Positions 1-9,378 of a stretch of 64,000 nt of DNA are shown here, piece after piece (the stretch's first letter is position 1; every line of letters starts with the position of its first letter). Source of the DNA: an uncultured Bacteroidales bacterium (GTDB lineage: Bacteria; Bacteroidota; Bacteroidia; Bacteroidales; F082); contig CAMJRR010000008.1 of NCBI GenBank assembly GCA_946408345.1, forward strand, positions 1 through 64,000, written 5' to 3'. Made by a program: the position numbers and the translations under genes. Below the pieces are notes generated by a model. It searched no databases. It saw nothing but the letters and a program-made list of their open reading frames with translations, and was not told where the DNA came from.

Positions 1-2
1 GC

Positions 3-128
3 CAATATGACCGACTGCCGAACAAACCAATTGAAGTTACAGACCCGTGGGATTTAGGTGGCGACGGCAAAACCTTCTGGGGGTTCAGCCCCGATGAAGA
101 TTGGTTCATCCGCCTGATGCGCAAATGA
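3..128 (+). CDS. C-terminal fragment of an unidentified protein (5' end outside window)
   Basis: An open frame enters from the left edge and ends at TGA 126-128, giving 41 residues that end in FIRLMRK. The stretch is rich in Pro, Asp and Trp (for example TDPWDLGG). I do not recognise the family: the DPW motif loosely recalls the tail of low-molecular-weight phosphatases or ArsC-type reductases, but the rest does not fit. The gene converges with the downstream GH95 gene, with only 22 bp between the two stop codons. Confidence 0.6.
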   Translation, partial: QYDRLPNKPIEVTDPWDLGGDGKTFWGFSPDEDWFIRLMRK

Positions 129-150
129 AGATTTGTTTTCTCTAAACACC

Positions 151-2430
151 TTACCGCGAAGTCACTTTATAACGCGTGACTTTTCCATTCTTCCATTTAC
201 ATTCCACCACCTTGCCACCACGAGCGCAAAGCCCTTTGAAATGGCCATCTTTCCATACCGATGGCAAGGCGGGCAGTAATTCTAGTTCGCCATCATGGCT
301 CTGCAGCAACATCTCGGCAATGCCTGCCGCGCCGCCGAAGTTGCCGTCGATTTGGAAAGGCGGATGGGCGCAGAAGAGATTGGGGTAAGTGCCTGCTGAA
401 TGGCTTCCGTCAAGATGAACAGCGGGTTCGAGTAGGTTCCTCAATAGATGATAGGCGTGGTCGCCGTCATGAAGGCGGGCCCAGAAACAAATCTTCCAAG
501 CCCGCGACCAGCCTGTGCCTTCATCACCGCGACGCAGCAAGGTTTCGCGGCAGGCATCCATCAGTTCGGGTGTCTTGGATTGGGTCAGCATCGTGCCAGG
601 ATACAAACCAAAGAGATGCGACACATGACGGTGCTGCGGCTCCACTTCCTTGTAGTCTTTCAGCCACTCCTGCAAATAACCCTGCTCGCTGACTTGCATC
701 GGCGGAAATTTTGCCTTTGCAATATGTATGTTTTCGACGATAGAATCATCGACTCCTAAAATGCCCGCCGACTGACAAACCGCATCATACAGCTCACTGA
801 CAATCTGAACGTCCATTGTGCTTCCCATGCACACACTGACAGCGGTGCTGTCGTTGAGCCAGAAAGCGTTTTCGGGTGATGTAGTCGGGGCGGTGACAAG
901 CCAACCGTGTTCAGGTTCCTCTATCATGGCATCAAGGAAGAACTGCGCCGCCCTTTTCATTAATGGATAGGCTTCTCGCAGGAAACCTGTGTCTTGCGTG
1001 AATTCAAAATGCTGCCAAGCGTGCAGGGCCAGCCAGGCTCCGCCCGTGTTAGTTGCGCCCCAAGAAGGATGTTCGCCGGGGGCAGTGAAGCCCCATGGGT
1101 TGCACACCACATGGGCAGTCCAGCCTCGGGCACCATAGAAATCGCGAGCCGTCTTACTTCCTGAAAGCATTAATCCCTCAGCAAAGTGAATTAATGGCAG
1201 ATGCAATTCCGATAGATTGCAGACCTCGCAGGGCCAGTGGTTCATCTCCACATTGATATTCAGGTGATAGTCACCATTCCAAGGGGTCTGGATGGTGTTG
1301 GCCCACAGCCCTTGCAGGTTGGGTGGCAGCAAGTCCTCGCGCGTGGAACTGATGAGCAGATAACGTCCGTAATGGAAATAACAGGTCGGCAGCCAAGGGT
1401 CGTCGTTGACAAGGAAGTCTTTCCAATAGTCTTCCAAAGTCAGGTCTTGTTTCTCTTTTGGGTCGCCAATTTCCAACTCAACGCGGTCAAATAGTTCATG
1501 GTGGGCTTTCAGATGGTCGTTTTTCACGGCATCAAAGCCTTTCGCGATGGCCTTTTGCAGGTGTTCGTTAACATATGCTTCGGGGTTGGTGCATAGATAA
1601 TCAGTGGCGGCACAGAAGTAGATAATCGTTTCATTGTTAGATACAACTATTTGTGCCTTAGCATAATATCGCATTCCTTCTACGCCCTCCACATTGCTGT
1701 CCAGCTGGCCAAACATCATTACACCGTCAGCATCATTGACGACTTCGGCTTTTTCGGGACGGGAGAGGCTTATCGTAAAAGAAGAGCAGGTCGTTGAGCC
1801 TGTCGAAACGCCGTTTATATTAGTTTCATCGTTTTGGGTAGGCCCTTCGACGGGCTCAGGGACCTTAACTCTAATTACTGCCACATCATCAACACGGGAA
1901 ACAAAGGTTTCGCGTTCGTAGTGTTGCCCACCTTTATCAAAAGAAACCTTGTGGATGGCATCATTGAGGCATAGTGTCCGCTTATAATTGGTTATGGAAT
2001 CGGCATTGGGATAATGATAATCTATTGTCATATTGCCCAAAGTCTGGTAACAACCAAAAGGTACCTTTGCACCTTGTCCGTGGCCCGAACCTTCGCCACC
2101 GCAGACGAAAGTCTCATACATCAGGTTTTGGGCTTCGTCGTTCTTGTCCTCTTTTAACAGCCGTTGTATTTCAGGCAGCGATTCCAAAGCCAGCGGGTTG
2201 CTGTCGTCGCTCGGTGCACCGCTCCATATAGTTATGTCATTCAACACGATATTTTCCTTGTCAATGCCGCCATCTGGCATCATACCAAGGTGACCATTGC
2301 CCAAAGGATAGCACTCTTCCCAGATTTGGGCGGGGAAAGTGGCAATGAGATTCCATGATTGGGATTGCTCCTTCATCTGACAACCCATCAATCCGGCCAA
2401 TAGTAATATGCCTAGGATTCTCCGTTTCAT
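151..2430 (-). CDS. GH95-family glycoside hydrolase lipoprotein (alpha-L-fucosidase/galactosidase type)
   Basis: A 759-residue lipoprotein with a lipobox (LMGC) near residue 17, so probably in the periplasm or outer membrane. GH95 enzymes release terminal alpha-1,2-fucose or L-galactose by inversion. The N-terminal domain has the [12 protein letters not shown] segment. The catalytic (alpha/alpha)6 region carries [10 protein letters not shown] near residue 393 (two Asn), SPEN near 518 (general-acid Glu) and QIDGNFGG near 695 (Asp), matching the catalytic Asn/Asn/Glu/Asp set of GH95. An in-frame 76-bp repeat pair (1789-1864) inserts about 25 residues between the N-terminal and catalytic parts. 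The next gene on the same strand, upstream, is the YfcC transporter (10 bp gap). Confidence 0.9.
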   Translation of the reverse strand: MKRRILGILLLAGLMGCQMKEQSQSWNLIATFPAQIWEECYPLGNGHLGMMPDGGIDKENIVLNDITIWSGAPSDDSNPLALESLPEIQRLLKEDKNDEAQNLMYETFVCGGEGSGHGQGAKVPFGCYQTLGNMTIDYHYPNADSITNYKRTLCLNDAIHKVSFDKGGQHYERETFVSRVDDVAVIRVKVPEPVEGPTQNDETNINGVSTGSTTCSSFTISLSRPEKAEVVNDADGVMMFGQLDSNVEGVEGMRYYAKAQIVVSNNETIIYFCAATDYLCTNPEAYVNEHLQKAIAKGFDAVKNDHLKAHHELFDRVELEIGDPKEKQDLTLEDYWKDFLVNDDPWLPTCYFHYGRYLLISSTREDLLPPNLQGLWANTIQTPWNGDYHLNINVEMNHWPCEVCNLSELHLPLIHFAEGLMLSGSKTARDFYGARGWTAHVVCNPWGFTAPGEHPSWGATNTGGAWLALHAWQHFEFTQDTGFLREAYPLMKRAAQFFLDAMIEEPEHGWLVTAPTTSPENAFWLNDSTAVSVCMGSTMDVQIVSELYDAVCQSAGILGVDDSIVENIHIAKAKFPPMQVSEQGYLQEWLKDYKEVEPQHRHVSHLFGLYPGTMLTQSKTPELMDACRETLLRRGDEGTGWSRAWKICFWARLHDGDHAYHLLRNLLEPAVHLDGSHSAGTYPNLFCAHPPFQIDGNFGGAAGIAEMLLQSHDGELELLPALPSVWKDGHFKGLCARGGKVVECKWKNGKVTRYKVTSR
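1789..1864. repeat. Family A palindromic repeat pair inside the GH95 gene
   Basis: Two 24-bp units, 1789-1812 (plus orientation, starts GGTCGTTGAGCC) and 1841-1864 (minus orientation, which read on the minus strand starts GGTCCCTGAGCC and ends GTCGAAGGGCC), face each other across 28 bp. Read in the gene they give PEPVEGP and GVSTGSTT with no stop. Sister units lie in asd, the GHMP kinase and the PHP gene. Confidence 0.9.
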
Positions 2431-2439
2431 ATTACTGAA

Positions 2440-4053
2440 TTAGAATCCCGCCAGTTCCATCGTCACCGTAGGAATAAGCAGCAAAGCCCCGATGACGACC
2501 AGCACAAGGATGAACTTCCAGATGAAACGCACCCACTTTTCCCACGGGATGCGGGCCACGCCGAGGGCAGCCATCAAGACACCGCTGGTGGGGGTAATCA
2601 TGTTGGTGAAACCGTCGCCAAACTGGAAAGCCACCACCGTGGCTTGGCGCGAGATGCCAATCAGGTCGCTGAAAGGTGCCATGATGGGCATGGTGATGGC
2701 GGCTTTAGCCGAGCCGCTCGGGATTACGATATTAATCAAAGTTTGGATGCCATACATGATTTCCGCCGAGGCAATCTTGCCCATGTTGCTCATCGACTTG
2801 GAAAGGCCATAGAGGATAGTGTCGATAATGCCACCGTCTTGAAGAATGATGACGATGCCGCCCGCCAAACCCACGATGACTGCCGCCGAGAGGATGTCGC
2901 CCATGCCTTCGAGGAAGAGCTTCGCAATGTCGCTGGCACTCTTGTCGACGGCCAAGCCACTGGCGATGCCGAGCACCAAAAACAACGAGGCAATTTCCAT
3001 GATATACCAATCATAACCCAGCACACCAATCACCAAGAAATAAACCGTTGCGAAAAGCAAAGTCAAGACGAAATAATGCACCGTTTTGCGCAAGGTGACG
3101 ATACTCAGCAGGATAAACAACGCCGTACCGATGGGCAGCAGTGGTAATGTGGTCTCGCTGTTCCCGATTTTCAAGGTAGTCATCGGGTAAAGCACCGAGA
3201 ACACGATTAATACTGCCGTCAAGAAGGCGAAAACAAACCAAGCCTTGCGGGGCGTGTAGCGTTCCAGTTCCTCTTCCTTTATCTCCGCCGACTTGCGCCA
3301 ATAGGCATCGTCTTCGTACATGATGGACGACTGCGGGTTTTTCTTCACTTTGTTGGCATACCACAACACGAAAATGATGCCCACCACGGTCAAAATGGCC
3401 CAACATACGGCACGGTAGCCGATGCCCGTAAACAACGGAATCTCAGCGATGCCTTGTGCGATGCCGATGGTAAACGGGTTGAGCATGGCACCCGAGAAAC
3501 CAATGTGTGCCGCCACATACACCATGCAAAGACCCACGATGCTGTCGTAGCCCATCGAGACGGCCAAAGGGATGATAATCAAGGCAAAGGCGATGGTCTC
3601 CTCACTCATACCAAACACGCTTCCGAAAAGGCTGAACAGCAGCATAATAAGAATGATGACAATGTTGTTCACCCCGATTTTTTGCATTAATGGACTGCGT
3701 TCCAAGCGTTTGGTGAACTTCAAAAAAGAATGGATGCCCATATCGATGGCCTTGCTCTTGTTCATAATCCAAAAGGCGCCACCTATAATTAATATGAACA
3801 CGATGATGTTGCTCTGCTTAACGAAGCCCTTGTAGAATGCCGAAAAAACCTGCCATGTCTGCGGTTCCGCATGAAACTTATTGTCGCCAACTGACTCCGG
3901 CAGTTGGTCCGCATAATAAAACGTCATCACCGTCTCATCGCCAACCTGCTTTTGGACATACTTCCCTGGCTGGATAATCCAAGTAAGCACCGCCGCGATG
4001 ACGATGATAAAGAAAACGATAACGAAGGTATGTGGGACTTTGCGCTTTTTCAT
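2440..4053 (-). CDS. YfcC/DcuC-type membrane transporter
   Basis: A 537-residue inner-membrane protein with about a dozen hydrophobic segments. The opening MKKRKVPHTFVIVFF, followed by a PGKYV turn, is characteristic of the YfcC family (COG1288; relatives include arginine/ornithine-type and C4-dicarboxylate anaerobic carriers). The repeated half-structure with SGSAKAA and PTSGVLMAALG-type loops near the C-terminus matches ion-coupled carriers of this clan. The substrate cannot be read from sequence. It is transcribed on the same strand as the GH95 gene, whose start lies 10 bp past this stop, so the two may share an mRNA. It diverges from DPP IV. Confidence 0.85.
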   Translation of the reverse strand: MKKRKVPHTFVIVFFIIVIAAVLTWIIQPGKYVQKQVGDETVMTFYYADQLPESVGDNKFHAEPQTWQVFSAFYKGFVKQSNIIVFILIIGGAFWIMNKSKAIDMGIHSFLKFTKRLERSPLMQKIGVNNIVIILIMLLFSLFGSVFGMSEETIAFALIIIPLAVSMGYDSIVGLCMVYVAAHIGFSGAMLNPFTIGIAQGIAEIPLFTGIGYRAVCWAILTVVGIIFVLWYANKVKKNPQSSIMYEDDAYWRKSAEIKEEELERYTPRKAWFVFAFLTAVLIVFSVLYPMTTLKIGNSETTLPLLPIGTALFILLSIVTLRKTVHYFVLTLLFATVYFLVIGVLGYDWYIMEIASLFLVLGIASGLAVDKSASDIAKLFLEGMGDILSAAVIVGLAGGIVIILQDGGIIDTILYGLSKSMSNMGKIASAEIMYGIQTLINIVIPSGSAKAAITMPIMAPFSDLIGISRQATVVAFQFGDGFTNMITPTSGVLMAALGVARIPWEKWVRFIWKFILVLVVIGALLLIPTVTMELAGF

Positions 4054-4116
4054 TGTGTTCCAAATTTAACTACGTTGAATCTTCGATTTGTGGGGCAAAG
4101 GTATTGAAATAATCCC

Positions 4117-4124
4117 TATTTTTG
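4117..4124 (+). promoter_or_regulatory. Bacteroidota -7 box (TATTTTTG) for the DPP IV gene
   Basis: TATTTTTG matches the Bacteroidota sigma-ABfr -7 consensus TAnnTTTG. It ends 25 bp before the DPP IV ATG, in the divergent gap with yfcC. Confidence 0.65.
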
Positions 4125-4149
4125 CACCAAATCTTAAATTTGAGCAAAA

Positions 4150-6303
4150 ATGAAGAAAATTCTGACTCTCTTATCGATGGCTGTCTTGGCGACTTTTGCC
4201 ATGCCCGCCTTGGCACAGGAAAAGCAACTGTTCACTCCTGCCGATGCTTCCTACAACAACCGTAGCCTCTACGCCCAACGTCCCAACCAACTGAAATGGG
4301 TAGGCAACACCGACATTCTCATGAAGGTGAAAGACAAAGAAATCGTCACGATGAACCCGGCCTCAAAAAAGGAAACCTCTTTTCTTTCCGTTGAAGAGCT
4401 GAACACCTATACCAAAGGCGAAGGTGTCAACGATTTGATGCGCATACCCCAACTTACGTGGATCAACGATTTCCAAGCCTATTTCTATGCTTTGGGCGAT
4501 AACGGCATCACCCTCAACAAGATGGACATCAAGAAAAAGACCATCGATGCCATGACTTCAATTCCACAAGATGTTGAGAACCAGACCATCTGCAAACCTA
4601 CATTGAATGTGGCCTATACCATTGGCAACAATCTTTATGTGGCTAAAGGCGACAAGCAAATCCAAATCACCAACAACCCCGAAGGTGTGATTGCTGGTCA
4701 AAGCGTACACCGCAACGAGTTTGCCATCAACGGCGGTATCTTCTGGTCGCCCGACGGCAAGCTCCTCGCCTACTACAGCATGGATGAACGCATGGTGACC
4801 GACTATCCTTTGGTCGACATCACGGAGCGCATCGCCACCACCAAGCCCATTAAATACCCCATGGCCGGCATGACAAGCCACCAGGTGACGCTGCACATTT
4901 ATAACATCGCCACAGGCAAGGAAGTCGTTGTCAAGACAGGCGAACCTGCCGAGCAGTACCTCACCGCCATCACTTGGAACCCCGACAACAAGCGCATTTA
5001 CATCGGTGTGTTGAACCGTGAACAGAATCATCTGAAATTCAACGAGTACGATGCCATCACGGGCGACTTCATCCAGACCATCTTCGAAGACCGCGACGAG
5101 CAATATGTGGAGCCGCAAGGTCCCGCCTACTTCCTGCCCGACAATCCCGACCAGTTCATCTGGAAGGCCCAGCGCGATGGCTATTATCACCTCTATCTTT
5201 ACACCATCAGCAAAGGCACTTGCAAGCAACTCACCAAAGGCAATTTCGTCATCACCGACTTCAACGGCTTCTCGAAAGACGGCAAAAACATTTATTACCG
5301 CTCTACCGAAGTGAGTCCGCTTGAACGCCACTGCTACGTTATGGAACTCAAGAGCGGCAAGGTGACCCAAATCACCAAGGAACACGGCACACACGATGTG
5401 GTTCCCTCCGCCGACGGCAAGTATTTCCTCGACTTCTACAATAGCACCGATGTACCCTACAACGTTGATGTTCAAGACAAAAACGGCAAGTTTGTCAGAC
5501 GCTTGCACGAAGCCGAAAATCCTCTGAAGGATTACTACATTGGCCAGACCACCATTGGCACCCTGAAAGCCGAGGACGGCCAGACCCTTTACACCCGCCT
5601 CATCAAGCCCTACAACTTCGATGCTTCGAAGAAATATCCCGTCATCGTTTATGTTTACGGCGGTCCTCATGCCCAACTCATCACCGATGAATGGACGGCT
5701 GGTGCAGGCATCTACCTCAACTACCTCGCCCAGGAAGGCTTCCTCGTCTTCACCCTCGACAACCGTGGCTCCGCCGACCGTGGCGAGGCCTTCGAGCAGT
5801 GCATCCACCGTCAGTGCGGCCAACTCGAGATGCGCGACCAGATGGTGGGCATCAACTGGCTGAAGTCTCTGCCCTACGTTGATGCAAACCGCATCGGTTC
5901 TGATGGTTGGAGCTATGGCGGCTTCATGTCGACCTCTCTGAAGATCAACCACCCCGAAGTGTTCAAAGTGAGCGTGGCAGGCGGTCCTGTGCTGGATTGG
6001 AAGTACTACGAAATCATGTATGGCGAGCGTTACATGGACACACCACAAGAGAACCCCGAAGGCTACGAACTGACCAGCCTCGAAAACAAGACCGACAAGC
6101 TGGAAGGCAAGCTCCTGATGATCCACTGCACCACCGACCCCGTGGTGATGTGGCAGCACAGCCTCGTCTTCGTCGAGAACTGCATCCACAACGGCAAACA
6201 GTTAGACTATTTCGTCTATCCCGGCCACGACCACAATGTCTACGGCATGGACAGGGCGCATCTGATTACCAAGATTACGCAGTATTTTAAGGATAATTTA
6301 TGA
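4150..6303 (+). CDS. Dipeptidyl-peptidase IV (S9B serine peptidase)
   Basis: A 717-residue exported peptidase with a Sec signal peptide ending in PALAQ (about residue 23). An eight-bladed propeller domain (DPPIV_N) is followed by an alpha/beta-hydrolase domain. Catalytic residues by motif: Ser in GWSYGG near 588, Asp in CTTDPVV near 663, His in GHDHNV near 693. The family removes X-Pro or X-Ala dipeptides from peptide N-termini in the periplasm. Length is normal for bacterial DPP IV. With the S46 dipeptidyl-peptidase at 39.4 kb it points to growth on peptides. Single gene with its own promoter and terminator. Confidence 0.93.
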   Translation: MKKILTLLSMAVLATFAMPALAQEKQLFTPADASYNNRSLYAQRPNQLKWVGNTDILMKVKDKEIVTMNPASKKETSFLSVEELNTYTKGEGVNDLMRIPQLTWINDFQAYFYALGDNGITLNKMDIKKKTIDAMTSIPQDVENQTICKPTLNVAYTIGNNLYVAKGDKQIQITNNPEGVIAGQSVHRNEFAINGGIFWSPDGKLLAYYSMDERMVTDYPLVDITERIATTKPIKYPMAGMTSHQVTLHIYNIATGKEVVVKTGEPAEQYLTAITWNPDNKRIYIGVLNREQNHLKFNEYDAITGDFIQTIFEDRDEQYVEPQGPAYFLPDNPDQFIWKAQRDGYYHLYLYTISKGTCKQLTKGNFVITDFNGFSKDGKNIYYRSTEVSPLERHCYVMELKSGKVTQITKEHGTHDVVPSADGKYFLDFYNSTDVPYNVDVQDKNGKFVRRLHEAENPLKDYYIGQTTIGTLKAEDGQTLYTRLIKPYNFDASKKYPVIVYVYGGPHAQLITDEWTAGAGIYLNYLAQEGFLVFTLDNRGSADRGEAFEQCIHRQCGQLEMRDQMVGINWLKSLPYVDANRIGSDGWSYGGFMSTSLKINHPEVFKVSVAGGPVLDWKYYEIMYGERYMDTPQENPEGYELTSLENKTDKLEGKLLMIHCTTDPVVMWQHSLVFVENCIHNGKQLDYFVYPGHDHNVYGMDRAHLITKITQYFKDNL

Positions 6304-6419
6304 TGGGGATTGCGTTGCAAGAAATCTTTCAAAAATCAATTCAAAATCAATCAAAAAAGCTTTTCTAAAGATTTTGAAATAGATTTTCTAAGATTTCTGC
6401 CGTAAGGCATCCAAAAAAA

Positions 6420-6452
6420 GCCCTCCGCCATTAAACGGAAGGCTTTTTCACT
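6420..6452 (+). terminator. Intrinsic terminator after the DPP IV gene
   Basis: Stem AGCCCTCCG / CGGAAGGCT with a short loop, followed by TTTTT. It lies about 120 bp after the stop. The intervening DNA is AT-rich with short repeats of TTTCAAAAATCAA-like sequence and no gene. Confidence 0.75.
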
Positions 6453-6510
6453 ATCTAATAATCTTATTTGGAATCTTTCAACTTTGAATGACTTCCTTTT
6501 TTCTTTTTGC

Positions 6511-6540
6511 CGTCATAGCGGACTTGATCCGCTATCTCCC
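6511..6540. repeat. REP-like palindrome (AGCGGA-cttga-TCCGCT)
   Basis: Six-bp inverted arms at 6517-6522 and 6528-6533 sit in a 150-bp gene-free gap, preceded by a T/C-rich tract. The layout (GTCAT + palindrome + ATCTCC) looks like a dispersed intergenic repeat, but only one copy is in this window. Confidence 0.45.
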
Positions 6541-6656
6541 ACGCTGAAGGGTCATCCTTTTCCACTCAGGATCTCGATGCATTTCCAGTCCTTGTCAGCC
6601 TAATGGCATAGTTTTTGTTATTTTGTTTAGCAAGTCAATCCCAAACATTTAACGCT

Positions 6657-7427
6657 ATGAAAAGATTTTTGCTTTATCTCTTAGTTTTTGTTACGCTTCC
6701 TGCAATGGCCCAATACCGAGGTCATGGAGGTCACGGACATGATGGTCATAATCATCAAGGTCAAGCCTCGTCACTTACCATTGTCGCACCCCATCACCAA
6801 ACGTTTTGGCTTTTCGTCGATGATGTGCTGCAAAACGAGCAATCGGTACACTCCATTTGTATCAACAACCTTTGGCCTGACGAGTTTTACATCCGTGTAG
6901 AACTTGACAATCGCGAGCAAAATTGCCTCGGTCAGTTCATCGACTTGCACTATCCCCAAGGTTTCAGAATCATCGAACATCGCGGCTTTTATGGCTTGGA
7001 ACCTACACAAGGCGACATCCGTCCCGAGTTAGTTATGAACCTGAACATAGGCAACATCATGCCAGAACCACCCATGCCCCCTACGCCACATGAAGAAATG
7101 GTGATTCCTGTACCTGTTCCGCCAATACAGCCAGAACCAATGGGTATGTCACCCAAAGACTTTGGCGAAGCCTATGCGATGATTCAGCGCGAGAGTTTCG
7201 ATGACACTCGCCTTACAATTGCCAAACAAGTGGTTGTAAACAACAAGATGATGGTCAACCAGATAGCACAAATAGCAAGACTATTCTCTTTTGAGAACAA
7301 TCGGCTGGAATTTGCCAAGTTCGCCTATCCCTATTGCATCGAGAAAAACAAATACTATCTACTTTATGACGTATTTGACCACGATAGTTCGAAACATGAA
7401 TTGAACGAGTATATCCAAGGACTGTAA
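6657..7427 (+). CDS. DUF4476-domain exported protein
   Basis: A 256-residue secreted protein. I choose the ATG at 6657 because it places the signal peptide (MKRFLLYLLVFVTLPAMAQ) at the N-terminus; an in-frame ATG at 6615 would add 14 residues before it. A Gly/His-rich stretch (GHGGHGHDGHNHQGQ) follows the cleavage site and could bind metal. A beta-rich middle and a Pro-rich linker (MPEPPMPPTP) lead to a C-terminal DUF4476 domain (about residues 170-255), a Bacteroidota helical domain of unknown function. No partner gene is evident. Confidence 0.8.
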   Translation: MKRFLLYLLVFVTLPAMAQYRGHGGHGHDGHNHQGQASSLTIVAPHHQTFWLFVDDVLQNEQSVHSICINNLWPDEFYIRVELDNREQNCLGQFIDLHYPQGFRIIEHRGFYGLEPTQGDIRPELVMNLNIGNIMPEPPMPPTPHEEMVIPVPVPPIQPEPMGMSPKDFGEAYAMIQRESFDDTRLTIAKQVVVNNKMMVNQIAQIARLFSFENNRLEFAKFAYPYCIEKNKYYLLYDVFDHDSSKHELNEYIQGL

Positions 7428-7446
7428 TTACTAAAGGCTCAACATA

Positions 7447-7484
7447 AAAAAAGAGGGGGTATCCATTCTTTCCCCCTCTTTTAA
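7447..7484. terminator. Bidirectional terminator between DUF4476 gene and hydG
   Basis: Stem AAGAGGGGG (7451-7459) / CCCCCTCTT (7472-7480) is flanked by A-tract and T-tract, so it can serve both converging genes. Confidence 0.85.
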
Positions 7485-7510
7485 TATTAGTTAATCACAA
7501 TTGAAAGCGG

Positions 7511-8965
7511 TTAGAAATAAAGGTCTCTCTCACCCTTCTTGATGCGCTCGATGCGACTCTTCAGCTCGTCCAAGAACTTCGGGTCGACGTTCTTGAAGTT
7601 GTTCTCGATACACTTCCAGCCCTTGGCCGCGACTTCGGGCGTGGCATAGTCCACCAAGTATTCGCTCAAAGTAAGGATGGCATTCGGCGTGCAGTAGCGC
7701 TTGATGAAGCCTGGCACACTGAATTCCATGAAGTGTTCGCCCGTGCGACCCAGACGATAACAGGCAGTGCAGAAGCTCGGGATGAAGTCATGGTCGAGGA
7801 GCTTGTCTATGATGTCGCCCAAGGAGCGGTCGTCGCCAATCTTGAACTGCTCACGGTGCAGGTTTTGGTCCTCCTGCTTGTCGCTATTCTTCTCCTCTTC
7901 CTCGTGGTGGTATTTGTAGTCGCCAATCTGCAGGTTGGTGCCGCCATCAATTTGCGAGATGCCATATTCGATGGCCTTGGCGCGGAAGGCGGCATCCTCA
8001 CGGGCGGTCAGAATCATGCCCGTGTAAGGCACGGCCAGACGGAAGATGGCGATAATCTTCTCGAAGGTGTCGTCATCCACAAAATACTTCTTATCGATGT
8101 TCAGGCCCGAAGCGTCCTTGATACGCGGGAACGAGATGGTGTGCGGACCCACGTTGAAGCAAGCCTCCAGGTGGTTGGTGTGACGAATCATGGCCAGCAC
8201 CTCATAACGCCAGTCGTACAAGCCGAAGAGAATACCAAGACCGTTGTCGTCGATGCCAGCCTGCTGGGCGCGGTCCATCGAGGTCAGGCGGTAGTTGTAG
8301 TCGCCTTTCTTGGTATTAATTGGGTGATACTCGTTATAGATCTCGGGGCAGTATGTCTCCTGGAAGATCTGGTAGGTGCCGATGCCTGCCTCTTTCACGA
8401 TGCGGAAGCCTTCCACATCCAAAGGAGCGGCGTTGATGTTGACACGACGGATGCTGCCCTTGCCTTTCTTGGTGGCGTAGGTCACCTTCACGGTATGGGC
8501 GATGTACTCCGGTGAGTATTTCGGCGACTCGCCGTAGACGAGAATAAGGCGCTTCTGGCCGTCGTCTTCAAGGGCCTCCACGTTGCGGATGAGTTCTTCA
8601 TCGGTCAGCGTGGTGCGGATTTGCTCCTTATTTGAGGAGCGGAAGCCGCAATAAACGCAATTGTTGACGCAGTAGTTGCCCACATACAAGGGGGCAAACA
8701 GCACGATACGGTTGCCATAGATGCGGCGTTTCAGCTCACGAGCGCCTTCCTTGATCTCTTCCACCAGCGCGGGGTCGGTGGTGTTGACGAGGACGGCAGT
8801 CTCCTCCATCGTCAGGCGGTTCTTATCCAACGACTTCTGGATGATTTCGTGCACACGCTCGGGCGTGCTCTTGGTGTTGTTGATGTAGTCCCAAATCTCT
8901 TCCGAGGAGATAAACGGGCGGTTGGGCTCGTCGGGGATGCGACATTTTTCGGGATGGAATTGCAT
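7511..8965 (-). CDS. hydG: [FeFe]-hydrogenase maturase HydG (radical SAM tyrosine lyase)
   Basis: A 484-residue cytosolic enzyme that cleaves tyrosine to supply CO and cyanide for the [FeFe]-hydrogenase H-cluster. The radical-SAM motif CVNNCVYC (CX3CX2C) lies near residue 100. The C-terminal auxiliary cluster motif CX2CX22C (CTAC...YC) is present near 398-424 and separates HydG from ThiH. A charged insertion (HHEEEEKNSDKQED) lies near residue 355. It forms an operon with the TM1266-type regulator 20 bp upstream. HydE, HydF and the hydrogenase are not in the window. Confidence 0.94.
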   Translation of the reverse strand: MQFHPEKCRIPDEPNRPFISSEEIWDYINNTKSTPERVHEIIQKSLDKNRLTMEETAVLVNTTDPALVEEIKEGARELKRRIYGNRIVLFAPLYVGNYCVNNCVYCGFRSSNKEQIRTTLTDEELIRNVEALEDDGQKRLILVYGESPKYSPEYIAHTVKVTYATKKGKGSIRRVNINAAPLDVEGFRIVKEAGIGTYQIFQETYCPEIYNEYHPINTKKGDYNYRLTSMDRAQQAGIDDNGLGILFGLYDWRYEVLAMIRHTNHLEACFNVGPHTISFPRIKDASGLNIDKKYFVDDDTFEKIIAIFRLAVPYTGMILTAREDAAFRAKAIEYGISQIDGGTNLQIGDYKYHHEEEEKNSDKQEDQNLHREQFKIGDDRSLGDIIDKLLDHDFIPSFCTACYRLGRTGEHFMEFSVPGFIKRYCTPNAILTLSEYLVDYATPEVAAKGWKCIENNFKNVDPKFLDELKSRIERIKKGERDLYF

Positions 8966-8985
8966 ATCTTTATGATTTTTAGAAT

Positions 8986-9231
8986 TTAATGAGCAGTTTT
9001 AAGCAGCGCTGACTTCACCTCGATGCCTTCGATGCGACCCAACTGGCCTGTGAGGGAACCAATCTCATCGGTGGTGCCTTCGAAAATGACGGAAATGATG
9101 CTGTAATTACCACGGGGAAAGCCTTGGCGGCAGATGATGATGCCTGCGTGACGGGATAGCACCGCGTTGACTTGTGGCGCGGCTTCACGGTTTCCCACAT
9201 AAATAAGGACTGAGCCTATTCTCCTTTCCAT
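8986..9231 (-). CDS. TM1266-family putative iron-only hydrogenase system regulator
   Basis: An 81-residue ACT-like protein (MERRIGSVLIYVGNRE...). The family is usually found beside hydE/F/G and is described as the iron-only hydrogenase system regulator; it resembles NikR C-terminal-type ligand-binding folds. The pattern of a short beta strand, NREAAP, and a HAGIIICRQGFP segment supports it. Its stop is 20 bp from the hydG start, so the pair is probably co-transcribed from the promoter at 9331-9338, with a leader of about 90 nt that contains a dispersed repeat. Confidence 0.85.
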   Translation of the reverse strand: MERRIGSVLIYVGNREAAPQVNAVLSRHAGIIICRQGFPRGNYSIISVIFEGTTDEIGSLTGQLGRIEGIEVKSALLKTAH

Positions 9232-9287
9232 TTGAATGTCCTCCGGATCAGATGATTATGATTCCCGCACTGGCCTCGATGTCAACG

Positions 9288-9327
9288 CATTGTCTTCATC
9301 TCAGCGTGGTGCGGCTTGGTTTTGCGG
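9288..9327 (-). repeat. Leader repeat, copy 1 (upstream of the hydG operon)
   Basis: A 40-bp sequence whose first 35 bp are identical to 11352-11386; one T is then inserted, and GCGG follows in both copies. On the minus strand it begins directly downstream of a TAnnTTTG box, so it would be the first transcribed DNA of the hydG operon leader. Confidence 0.85.
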
Positions 9328-9330
9328 CTG

Positions 9331-9338
9331 CAAAAGTA
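9331..9338 (-). promoter_or_regulatory. -7 box (TACTTTTG) for the TM1266-hydG operon
   Basis: The minus-strand sequence TACTTTTG fits TAnnTTTG. It is immediately followed by the leader repeat. Confidence 0.65.
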
Positions 9339-9378
9339 CGACTTTCTAATCTATTATCTTCTATTTTGACTGAAAAAA

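Noticed and set aside
3..128. Low-molecular-weight protein tyrosine phosphatase C-terminus
   Set aside because: Only a DPW-like motif agrees; the DPY/helix context of the family is not matched, so it is left unnamed.
4558..6189. 543-codon open frame antisense to the DPP IV gene
   Set aside because: It mirrors the DPP IV coding frame through codon bias; the protein is a Val/His/Asp-rich composition with no motif, while the plus strand encodes a complete enzyme.
9240..9327. TPP riboswitch before the hydG operon
   Set aside because: CTGAGATGA and GCCAGTGCGGGAA on the minus strand recall TPP-riboswitch parts, but the second repeat copy keeps only the first part, no full P1/P3 pairing is seen and the operon is not thiamine-related.
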